A DNA stretch of 31,774 bases from an uncultured Collinsella sp. (GTDB lineage: Bacteria; Actinomycetota; Coriobacteriia; Coriobacteriales; Coriobacteriaceae): the NCBI GenBank assembly GCA_900551015.1, contig URUI01000018.1, forward strand, positions 1 through 31,774. The letters are read 5' to 3'. Positions within the stretch are counted from its first letter, which is position 1. The number at the start of each line of letters is the position of its first letter. Below the pieces are notes generated by a model. The model did no database searches, was not told where the DNA came from, and was given only the letters and a program-made list of their open reading frames with translations. This document shows positions 15,530 to 21,866 of this stretch, one piece after another. The position numbers and the translations under genes were made by a program.

Positions 15530-17332
15530 ATGAGGTTTACTCATCCTGTCAACACGCTCAAGAAGCTCGGCTGCGGCCTTGCGTTTGGAGCAGCGGCTAT
15601 CATGGCCATGCCGACTTCGGCACTCGCCTGCACCCAGATCTACATGGGCAGCAAGCTCACGGCAGACGGCAACACGTACTACGGCCGTTCCGAGGACTTC
15701 GGTCCGCGCTACATCAAGCACTTTGGCATTGAGCCCGCACACAAGGACGGCAACGAGTACACCTCGGTCGAGTCCGGTTTTGAGTACAAGTCCAAGGGCG
15801 CAACCTACCGCTACACCTTCGTTCGCGACAACCCCTCGCAGTGGGAAGATCGCTACGACGCATATTCCGAGGCAGGCATCAACGAGAAGGGTGTCTCCTG
15901 CTCTGCCACGTTGAGCACCTCCTATAACGAGAAGGCCGAAGAGGCCGACCCCATCACCGAGGAGACTGGCATTGGCGAATACAACTACGCCAGCGTCATT
16001 CTGGGCGAGAGTGCCACGGCCCGCGAGGGTGTCGAGCTCCTCGGCAGCCTGATTGACGAGCAGGGCGTCTGCTCCAACGACCAGATCATCATTGCCGACA
16101 ACAACGAGACCTGGTTGTTTGCAGCGCTTTCCGGCCATCAGTGGATCGCCATGAGGCTCACTGACGATATCGCCTCGCTCAACCCCAACATCGGCAACCT
16201 CACCTATGACGTCGACCTCGACGACACCGAGAACTGTCTCCACTCCGAGGGCATCGAGTCTATGCCTAAGGAGAAGGGCTTTGCCGAGTACACCGACGGC
16301 AAGTTCGACGTCGCCAAGACCTACGGCGAGGAGATTGGCGAGGCCGGCATGCACCAGTGGTCGCGCTATATCCAGGGCCGCGATTACTTCATGGCTCCGC
16401 TTGCTGAGGGCACCGACTACGAGATCGTCAAGGACGAGCGCGAAGACGCTCGCGCGACGACCGGCGCCCTGGTCCACGAAATGCAGCCGCTGTTCTTTAC
16501 GCCCGGCAAGTCCGACTGGAACACCTTTGAGATGATTCGTTCCTTCGCCGCTCGCGGCGAGAATGTCGCCGGCCTCAACGCCAACACCGACGGCGCGTAT
16601 GCCATCGGCTCCAACCGCAACACCGAAATCCACACCTTCCAGATCCGTCACGGCATGGACCCCGAGATCGCGACCATCCAGTGGGAGATGCTCTCCAACG
16701 CCGAGTTCTCCGTCGCTATCCCCCTCTATTCCGCACTGCTCACCGAGGTCAGCCCCTACTTCAGCGATCAGGATGTCTCCTTCGATCACTGCGAAGAGGA
16801 AGACGTCGTGAACAACGAGGAGCCCAAGAACTCCATCAACTACGTCCTCATGGACATCAACACGCTCGCCTATGAGAACCGCGACCACTGCGCCACCGGC
16901 GTCCGCGCCTATCTCGACGCCCTGCAGAAGGAGCTCATCGAGCAGAACCTGACCGTCGACGAGGCCATGCAGGCCGAAGAAGGCACCGAAGCCCGCACCG
17001 CCCTGGCCAACAAGGCCGGCAAGGCTGCAACCAAGAACACCTATGTTAAGTGCAAGGCCATGCTCGAGGAGATGCGCGACTACCTCCAGGAGGGCGATTT
17101 CTCCGAGGAGTTCGTCCCGAGTGACTACGATGCTGACAACGACTGCCTGGTCGAGTCCATCACCTACGCCGACGAGGCCCTTTCCGATGAGGACGTGGCC
17201 GAGCCCGAGGCCGAAGAGGAAGAGGTCACCGAGGAGAAGTCCGAGGGCAACAACATGGCCGCCATGGCCGTTGGCGCCGTCGTCATCATCGGTGTCTGCG
17301 CCTACGTGATCTATCGTCGCAAGAAGGCCTAA
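15530..17332 (+). CDS. Secreted, membrane-anchored C69 family dipeptidase
   Basis: 600 residues. A signal segment (residues 1-33, with LGCGLAFGAAAIMAMPTSALA) ends directly before Cys34 of ACTQIYMG; in family C69 (PepD-like) the N-terminal Cys released by processing is the nucleophile. YYGRSEDFGPRYIKHF and the KGVSCSATLS segment match the family, as does the central GANRNTE-like AIGSNRNTEIH. The C-terminus has an acidic stretch (EDVAEPEAEEEEVTEE) and then a membrane helix AAMAVGAVVIIGVCAYVIY with RRKKA, so the enzyme is probably displayed outside and tethered. ATG 15530 has GGGAGGG; the in-frame ATG at 15470 lacks a site. Likely role: extracellular dipeptide hydrolysis, adjacent to an amino acid importer. 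Confidence 0.9.
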   Translation: MRFTHPVNTLKKLGCGLAFGAAAIMAMPTSALACTQIYMGSKLTADGNTYYGRSEDFGPRYIKHFGIEPAHKDGNEYTSVESGFEYKSKGATYRYTFVRDNPSQWEDRYDAYSEAGINEKGVSCSATLSTSYNEKAEEADPITEETGIGEYNYASVILGESATAREGVELLGSLIDEQGVCSNDQIIIADNNETWLFAALSGHQWIAMRLTDDIASLNPNIGNLTYDVDLDDTENCLHSEGIESMPKEKGFAEYTDGKFDVAKTYGEEIGEAGMHQWSRYIQGRDYFMAPLAEGTDYEIVKDEREDARATTGALVHEMQPLFFTPGKSDWNTFEMIRSFAARGENVAGLNANTDGAYAIGSNRNTEIHTFQIRHGMDPEIATIQWEMLSNAEFSVAIPLYSALLTEVSPYFSDQDVSFDHCEEEDVVNNEEPKNSINYVLMDINTLAYENRDHCATGVRAYLDALQKELIEQNLTVDEAMQAEEGTEARTALANKAGKAATKNTYVKCKAMLEEMRDYLQEGDFSEEFVPSDYDADNDCLVESITYADEALSDEDVAEPEAEEEEVTEEKSEGNNMAAMAVGAVVIIGVCAYVIYRRKKA

Positions 17333-17350
17333 AGCCCTCATGTCTTAGCT

Positions 17351-17399
17351 GAGCGGACAAGGCAGCAATGGCAGCCTCGCCCGCTTAGCCCGCTCTTTT
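17351..17399 (+). terminator. Probable terminator after the dipeptidase gene
   Basis: GAGCGG (17351-17356) pairs with CCGCTC (17390-17395), with further pairing inside (AGGC/GCCT), followed by TTTT. A second AT-only hairpin (AAATCTTTT/AAAAGATTT) follows at about 17421-17441. Confidence 0.45.
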
Positions 17400-17460
17400 G
17401 ACCGACGGGAAACCCGCCTGAAATCTTTTTAAAAAAGATTTCCCCGCACACACTTCGCTG

Positions 17461-17469
17461 TGCTATAGT
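17461..17469 (+). promoter_or_regulatory. Extended -10 promoter of the trp leader and ECF operon
   Basis: TGCTATAGT is an extended -10 (TGn-TATAGT) 59 bases before the leader-peptide start. The -35 region near 17440-17446 (TTCCCC) is poor, as is common for extended -10 promoters. Transcription would begin near 17476. Confidence 0.5.
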
Positions 17470-17527
17470 GCAGCGCAACAGCAACTAGGTGCGACCGCGC
17501 CACGGCATCACGAAAGGAGCCACCAAC

Positions 17528-17596
17528 ATGAAGAACACGATGAAATCTCTCAACAACTGGTGGTGGCGTGATGCGAATACGATCGGTCGACAGTGA
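17528..17596 (+). CDS. Trp-rich leader peptide (ribosome-mediated attenuation)
   Basis: ATG to TGA encodes 22 residues: MKNTMKSLNNWWWRDANTIG then RQ. Three consecutive TGG codons lie at 17558-17566. AAAGGAG at 17512-17518 is a strong ribosome site. No protein function is expected; the peptide serves as a sensor of charged tRNA-Trp, as in classical trp operon leaders. An intrinsic terminator begins 37 bases after its stop, ahead of an ECF transporter operon. The tail codons after WWW overlap RNA segments that can pair with 17602-17608, 17646-17652 and 17675-17695. Confidence 0.88.
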   Translation: MKNTMKSLNNWWWRDANTIGRQ

Positions 17597-17664
17597 GTCC
17601 CTCACGCCTGTTTTTGCGCTCTAGGTGATTGGAAGGCCTCCGGTTTCGACCGGGGGCCTTTTTC
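17565..17664 (+). promoter_or_regulatory. Tryptophan attenuator with intrinsic terminator
   Basis: Terminator: 17633-17644 pairs with 17649-17660 over 12 bp (one G-U) with a TTCG loop, followed by TTTTT. A competing antiterminator is possible: CGGTCGA (17584-17590) with TCGACCG (17646-17652), which removes the top of the terminator stem. A ribosome stalled on Trp codons would leave 17584-17590 free, while one reaching the stop codon would cover it; the logic fits termination when Trp is plentiful. GGCGTGA (17565-17571) with TCACGCC (17602-17608) is a candidate 1:2 helix. The helices are read by eye, not folded computationally. Confidence 0.8.
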
Positions 17665-17695
17665 TATCTCGAGCCCGATCGCATTCGCATCACGC
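17566..17695 (+). repeat. Long-range inverted repeat bracketing the attenuator
   Basis: 17566-17586, immediately after the Trp codons, and 17675-17695, between terminator and S-component gene, are complementary at 20 of 21 positions (the mismatch is A17579 opposite C17682). The terminator is enclosed in the loop. The pairing does not cover the S-gene ribosome site (about 17725-17731). Confidence 0.7.
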
Positions 17696-17740
17696 GCCTC
17701 CGCTTTTCTCTTGCAATCCCCTTCCGAAAGGATTTTCACC

Positions 17741-18313
17741 ATGTCTCAGAACACCACCGCCACCCAGCCCCGCACCGTCCATACCGCCGATCGCGGCAAA
17801 CTCGATGTCCGCGCCCTCGTCCTGCTCGCCATCCTGCTCGCCGCCGGCTTCATCCTCAACTTCACCGTCGGCAAGGCAATCTCGGGCATCTCGGGCGGCA
17901 TGATCAGCCCCGAGTTCATCATCTCGGCCTTCTGCCTCACCATCCTGGTCGTTCGCCCCAACATCGGCCAGGCGCTCGTCATTGGCCTCATCTCGGCTGC
18001 CGTGATCCAGATCACCACCACTTCGCCGTTCGTCGATTTTGCCGCCGAGGGCATCGCCGCCATGCTCATGGCCGGCATCGTCAACGCCGCCGGCAAGAAC
18101 GGTCAGGTCAAGCCTGCCGTCGCCATCGTCGCAACCTTCGTGACCACCTTTGTCTCCGGCGTCATCTTCATGGTTATCAAGATGGCCATGCTTGGCGTGG
18201 TCGGCGAGCTCGCCGCCGCTATGCTGCCCGTCGTCGCCATGACCGCCGTCTTTAACGCCATTCTGGTCGGCGCCCTCTATCTGCCCATCCAGAAGGCCCT
18301 GAAGCTCAACTAA
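17741..18313 (+). CDS. ECF transporter S component, probably for tryptophan
   Basis: 190 residues, the size of an ECF substrate-binding membrane subunit. After a polar 20-residue head it has about five or six hydrophobic segments: residues 24-44, 56-71, 76-94, 103-117, 125-148 and 155-183. The Ala/Gly-rich helices with small-residue packing (AAGFILNFTVGKAIS) fit S components. ATG at 17741 has AAAGGA; an upstream in-frame ATG at 17711 lacks a site. It is first in an operon with a double ATPase and a T subunit, so a dedicated (group I) ECF importer. Tryptophan specificity is inferred from the WWW leader; an aromatic precursor or kynurenine-like compound is possible. I cannot tell whether it belongs to the TrpP family. 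Confidence 0.82.
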   Translation: MSQNTTATQPRTVHTADRGKLDVRALVLLAILLAAGFILNFTVGKAISGISGGMISPEFIISAFCLTILVVRPNIGQALVIGLISAAVIQITTTSPFVDFAAEGIAAMLMAGIVNAAGKNGQVKPAVAIVATFVTTFVSGVIFMVIKMAMLGVVGELAAAMLPVVAMTAVFNAILVGALYLPIQKALKLN

Positions 18314-18333
18314 CCCACAGCGTCCCATCGGTA

Positions 18334-18401
18334 AAGACTGTCCCAAACAACTAGCTCTTGGGGACGTTCTTAAACGACTAGTCATTTAAGACTGTCCCCA
18401 A
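18334..18401. repeat. REP-like palindromes inside the ECF operon
   Basis: Left unit AAGACTGTCCCAAA (18334-18347) and the segment 18358-18371 are imperfect inverted copies. 18358-18377 and 18382-18401 then form a 20-nt imperfect palindrome (17 of 20) around CTAG. The GGGGAC/GTCCCC ends resemble REP elements mobilised by RAYT transposases (inference). It fills most of the gap between the S gene and the ATPase gene and could act as a partial terminator or mRNA-stability element. Confidence 0.55.
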
Positions 18402-18419
18402 TGACTATGAAAGGTATCC

Positions 18420-20171
18420 ATGGAAACGATCATCAACGTCGACGATGTCTCGTTCTCCTATGGCACGCAGACCGAGCAGGCGCTAAGCCACATCTCGCTC
18501 AGCGTGAACAAGGGAGATTTCATCGGCATCATCGGGCCCTCGGGCGCCGGCAAGTCCACGCTTGCCGCCTGTCTGTCGGGCGCCGTGCCCCACCACTACA
18601 CCGGCACGTTCTTTGGGTCCGTCATGGTCGACGGCCACGACACCTGCGAGGTCTCGCTCACCGACGTGTCGCAAATCGTCGGCAGTGTGCTGCAGGATAT
18701 CGACACGCAGATGGTCGCTTCGGTCGTCGAGGACGAGATGCTCTTTGGACTCGAGAACTTTGGCGTTCCCCACGACCAGATCGAGCAGCGCGTGAGCGAA
18801 ACGCTCGAGACCGTCGGCATCAGCGACCTGCGCGACCGCGAGATCGCCACCCTCTCGGGCGGACAGAAGCAAAAGGTAGCCATCGCCGCCATCCTCGCCA
18901 TGCGTCCGCGCGTCTTGGTTCTCGACGAGCCCACCGCGGCACTCGACCCCGCCAGCTCCACGTTGGTCTTCGAGACGCTACGTGAGGCAAACCGCGCACT
19001 TGGAATCACCATCGTCGTCGTTGAGCAAAAGGTCGCCCTGCTCTCGGAGTACTGCAACCGCGTGCTCGTGCTCAACCATGGCGAAATCGCGCTGCAGGGC
19101 GAGCCACACGAGGTCTTCGCGCATACCGACGAGCTCCGTGCCATCGGCGTCGACTGCCCTCGCGTCACGCGTATCTTCAATAGCCTCGAGGCCGATGGCC
19201 TGGTAAGCGGTACCCCCTGCTTGGATGTCGATGAGGCCGAGCGCCTGATTTCGGGCATCGTCGACCCCGCACACTCGGCCATCGAAGCCCAGGCGCCCGC
19301 TGGTTCCCCGCATGCACCGTCGTTGCGCCCTCATGCCAAGGACGCCGAGCCCGTGCTCACCTTCGATCATGTTGAGTTTGCCTATCCCAATGGCGGCGCC
19401 GCCGTCCACGACCTCAACCTGACCCTCTATCCCGGCGAGCTCGTGGGTATCGTCGGCCAAAACGGTGCCGGCAAGACCACGCTCACCAAGCTGCTCACAG
19501 GCCTGCTTAAGCCCGCCTCGGGCAGCGTGCGCGTCACGGGACTGGATACCGCAGCCGTTCCCACGAGCCGTATCGCCCGCGAAGTCGCAACCCTCTTCCA
19601 AAACCCCGACCGCCAGATCTGCAAGGACACCGTGCTCGACGAGGTCGCCTTTGGCTTGGAGCTTACCGGCATCGACCGTGCCGAGGCGCTGCGTCGCGCC
19701 CAGCTCGTCATCGACCGCTTTGGCTTGCCGGCCGACGAGGCGCCCTTCTCGCTCTCGCGCGGTCAGCGACAAATGGTGGCGCTTGCCTCCGTCGTAGTGG
19801 TTGAGCCCAAGATCGTCGTGCTCGACGAGCCCACGAGCGGCCTTGATTACCGCGAGTGCATGACCGTCATGGAAACGGTGCGCACCATGGCCGAGCGCGG
19901 TTGCGCCGTTATCATGGTCTGCCACGATATGGAAGTCGTCTCGGATTTTGCCGAGCGCATTGTGGTAATGGCCGACGGTCGCATCCTCGACCGCGGCCGC
20001 ACGCACGAGCTATTCTCGAACATCGATCTCATGCGGCGTGCCTACGTGGAGCCTCCCCAGGTTATTGAACTCTCGCGCCGTCTGGCATCTTCCGTCTCGC
20101 CCGCTTTTGCGCAGGTGAGCGAGGTCACCGATGTCGTTCGAATTACCAAGGAGATGGTCCACCGTGGTTAA
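18420..20171 (+). CDS. ECF transporter double ATPase (EcfA1-A2 fusion)
   Basis: 583 residues with two complete ABC ATPase domains in one chain. Domain 1: Walker A GPSGAGKST (39-47), the Q-loop with LQDIDTQMV, signature LSGGQ (145-149), Walker B VLVLDE (165-170). A linker of about 285-310 is Pro/Ala-rich. Domain 2: Walker A GQNGAGKTT (346-354), LFQNPDRQI, signature LSRGQ (445-449), Walker B IVVLDE (465-470) and D-loop SGLD. It powers import through the S and T subunits. ATG at 18420 has AAAGG at 6 bases. Most ECF ATPases are two separate genes or single chains; this fused arrangement guarantees a heterodimer-like pair. Overlaps the T gene by 8 bases. Confidence 0.95.
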   Translation: METIINVDDVSFSYGTQTEQALSHISLSVNKGDFIGIIGPSGAGKSTLAACLSGAVPHHYTGTFFGSVMVDGHDTCEVSLTDVSQIVGSVLQDIDTQMVASVVEDEMLFGLENFGVPHDQIEQRVSETLETVGISDLRDREIATLSGGQKQKVAIAAILAMRPRVLVLDEPTAALDPASSTLVFETLREANRALGITIVVVEQKVALLSEYCNRVLVLNHGEIALQGEPHEVFAHTDELRAIGVDCPRVTRIFNSLEADGLVSGTPCLDVDEAERLISGIVDPAHSAIEAQAPAGSPHAPSLRPHAKDAEPVLTFDHVEFAYPNGGAAVHDLNLTLYPGELVGIVGQNGAGKTTLTKLLTGLLKPASGSVRVTGLDTAAVPTSRIAREVATLFQNPDRQICKDTVLDEVAFGLELTGIDRAEALRRAQLVIDRFGLPADEAPFSLSRGQRQMVALASVVVVEPKIVVLDEPTSGLDYRECMTVMETVRTMAERGCAVIMVCHDMEVVSDFAERIVVMADGRILDRGRTHELFSNIDLMRRAYVEPPQVIELSRRLASSVSPAFAQVSEVTDVVRITKEMVHRG

Positions 20172-20910
20172 CGTCATCGACTACATGCCGGGCGATACGC
20201 TACTGCATCGCCTGAACCCCGTCGTCAAACTGGGCCTCGCCGCCGCCATCATCGTCGGCATCTTCTTGTCCGACACCCACGTGGCGCTGCTGGGCTTTTT
20301 GGCACTCACCCTTGCGCTGGGTGCCTATGCCGGCGTCGTCGACCGTCTGTTCTCGCTGCTCAAGTTGCTGATCCCGCTCGCGCTTATCATGCTGGTGCTC
20401 CAGCTGGCCTTTATGCGCGATGGCAACGTGGTGTGGGGCTTTATCACCGACACGGGCCTCATCACAGGATCGAAGGCCTGTCTGCGCCTACTGGGTGTGG
20501 CGTTACCACTCATCCTCATGCTCATGGTGACCAAGCTCAACGACCTTGCCAACGCCTGCGTCGAGGTGCTGCACGTACCGTATCGCTATGCCTTCACCTT
20601 TACCACGGCGCTGCGCTTTGTGCCGGTGTTTGGTCAGGAGATGAACGCCATCATGGAGGCGCAGACCGCACGCGGCGTCGAGTACGACACCAAGAACCCC
20701 ATCAAGAAGCTTAAGCTCATGCTGCCACTGTGCGTGCCACTGCTCATCTCGAGCGTGGGCAAGACCGATGCCACAGCCTTGGCGGCAGAACAGCGCGGCT
20801 TCTATCTGCGCACGCGCGCCAGCTCGTACAAGCGCTACCCCATCAAGGGCCTGGACATCGCCGTGCTCGTCGCCAGCATCGCCCTCATCGCCATCGGCTT
20901 CCTGTTCTAG
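20164..20910 (+). CDS. ECF transporter T component
   Basis: 248 residues. The EcfT/CbiQ transmembrane coupling protein joins S subunit and ATPases. The coupling motifs are visible: AQTARG (Ala-Arg-Gly at 169-171) and AAEQRGF (Gln-Arg-Gly at 210-212, in place of the usual second Ala-Arg-Gly). Hydrophobic helices lie at 22-40, 42-58, 64-84, 104-122 and 230-248. GTG at 20164 overlaps the ATPase stop (GTGGTTAA), with AGGAG 10 bases before it; an in-frame ATG 33 bases upstream lies wholly inside the ATPase gene with no site. Last gene of the operon, followed by a strong terminator. Confidence 0.92.
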   Translation: MVNVIDYMPGDTLLHRLNPVVKLGLAAAIIVGIFLSDTHVALLGFLALTLALGAYAGVVDRLFSLLKLLIPLALIMLVLQLAFMRDGNVVWGFITDTGLITGSKACLRLLGVALPLILMLMVTKLNDLANACVEVLHVPYRYAFTFTTALRFVPVFGQEMNAIMEAQTARGVEYDTKNPIKKLKLMLPLCVPLLISSVGKTDATALAAEQRGFYLRTRASSYKRYPIKGLDIAVLVASIALIAIGFLF

Positions 20911-20939
20911 TTCACCACCGACAGCAACCGCCCAACGCA

Positions 20940-20976
20940 AAAGGCCTCGGCTCGCACCAAACGAGCCGAGGCCTTT
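20940..20976 (+). terminator. Terminator of the ECF operon
   Basis: AAAGGCCTCGGCTCG (20940-20954) and CGAGCCGAGGCCTTT (20962-20976) form a perfect 15-bp stem with a 7-base loop. It lies 30 bases after the T-gene stop. The A- and T-rich ends make it usable in both directions, but only a short U run follows on either side. Confidence 0.85.
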
Positions 20977-20994
20977 ACTGTTTCACCAGATAAA

Positions 20995-21029
20995 ACCTAC
21001 CAAAATAAACCTGTCCCTTTTTGGCAGGT
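20995..21029. repeat. REP-like palindrome with CCTGTCCC core
   Basis: ACCTACCAAAA (20995-21005) and TTTTGGCAGGT (21019-21029) pair with one G-U, enclosing TAAACCTGTCCCT. The GTCCC core resembles the palindromes at 18334-18401, suggesting the same class of dispersed repeat. On the minus strand it directly follows the racemase-like gene and may help terminate it. Confidence 0.5.
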
Positions 21030-21035
21030 CGGAAG

Positions 21036-21782
21036 CTAGAGGCGGTAGGGGGCGCCGCTGCGGATGATGGATTCGCGCACCAGGACATCCATGGCGTCGA
21101 GGGTAATCTCGGGCATCTCTCGGTACTTCTGCAGCACCGATAGCTCGGTGCAGGCCAGAATGACGCGGTCGCAGCCGCTACGGGCGAACTCCCACATCAC
21201 GCGGTCGAACTTATCCATATCGGGCTCACGTCCGGCCTTCACATCATCGTAGATAAGCGACATCACATCGTTCTGACGTTTCTCGCTGGGATAGACGACC
21301 TCAACACCCGCAGCCTCGCATTCGCGGCCGTAGACGCCCGCGCCCACGGTGCCGTCGGTTCCCATGATACCGATCTTGTGCACCGGCTCGGCCGGCATAC
21401 TCAGGTTGGGGTCGAACTCGCACTCCCCCATCACCGCACCCGCAAGGGCATAGCGAACCGACTCGCGCGGCATGTGGATAATCGGCACCTTCGTAAACGA
21501 CTGGATCTGGTCGTAAAAGTAGTGTGACGTGTTGCAGGGAATGGCAATGTGCGCACAGCCCAGCGACTCGAGTGCCTGGGCACACTCTTTCATGGTCGTC
21601 AGCAGCTTGGCATGCTCGCCGGTCTTAATGGCCAGCGTGCGGTCGGGCATGGTCGACTTGGAGAGCACCACCATGTCGATATGTTCCTGATCGCAGGCGG
21701 CCGCCGTATGACGCACCACCTGGTCGTAGTAATACGACGTGGCCTCGGCGCCCATGCCGCCGATAACTCCCAGCTTTTCCAT
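21036..21782 (-). CDS. Aspartate/glutamate racemase family protein
   Basis: 248 residues. MEKLGVIGGMGAEATSYYYDQVV is the family start; the two catalytic Cys are in IPCNTSHYF (Cys83) and LACTELSVL (Cys211). PLP-independent racemases of this class interconvert L- and D-Asp or Glu. ATG at 21782 has AAGGAGG; the in-frame ATG at 21866 would run into the intergenic hairpin and lacks a site. It lies 84 bases downstream of an ATP-grasp ligase gene on the same strand, which suggests D-aspartate supply for peptidoglycan cross-bridging (as with the Enterococcus aspartate racemase and D-Asp ligase pair). The gap holds a hairpin and a palindrome, so it may also have its own promoter. Confidence 0.88.
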   Translation of the reverse strand: MEKLGVIGGMGAEATSYYYDQVVRHTAAACDQEHIDMVVLSKSTMPDRTLAIKTGEHAKLLTTMKECAQALESLGCAHIAIPCNTSHYFYDQIQSFTKVPIIHMPRESVRYALAGAVMGECEFDPNLSMPAEPVHKIGIMGTDGTVGAGVYGRECEAAGVEVVYPSEKRQNDVMSLIYDDVKAGREPDMDKFDRVMWEFARSGCDRVILACTELSVLQKYREMPEITLDAMDVLVRESIIRSGAPYRL

Positions 21783-21804
21783 CGCCGCCTCCTTGGTGAC
21801 GTTT

Positions 21805-21857
21805 GCGCAATTGCGCGTATCATACCCGCGCCCGCCCGATGCAAACCGGACGGGCGC
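21805..21857 (-). promoter_or_regulatory. Hairpin and palindrome between ligase and racemase genes
   Basis: GCGCCCGCCCG (21828-21838) and CGGACGGGCGC (21847-21857) form an 11-bp stem (one G-U) just after the ligase stop. Next on the minus strand comes TATGAT, a possible -10, and then the perfect 12-bp palindrome GCGCAATTGCGC (21805-21816), which looks like an operator for a dimeric repressor controlling the racemase gene. Confidence 0.4.
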
Positions 21858-21866
21858 CGCACTCAT

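Noticed and set aside
15479..17341. 620-codon open frame on the minus strand opposite the C69 dipeptidase
   Set aside because: It mirrors a gene with strong third-position GC bias; its translation is low-complexity Gly/Val/Asp with no domain, and the + strand gene has clear family motifs.
17711..17740. Upstream in-frame ATG of the S component
   Set aside because: No ribosome site precedes it, while ATG 17741 has AAAGGA and the extra ten residues look non-native.
18483..18872. Frames overlapping the ATPase gene on both strands
   Set aside because: Both ABC domains have every motif in the chosen frame.
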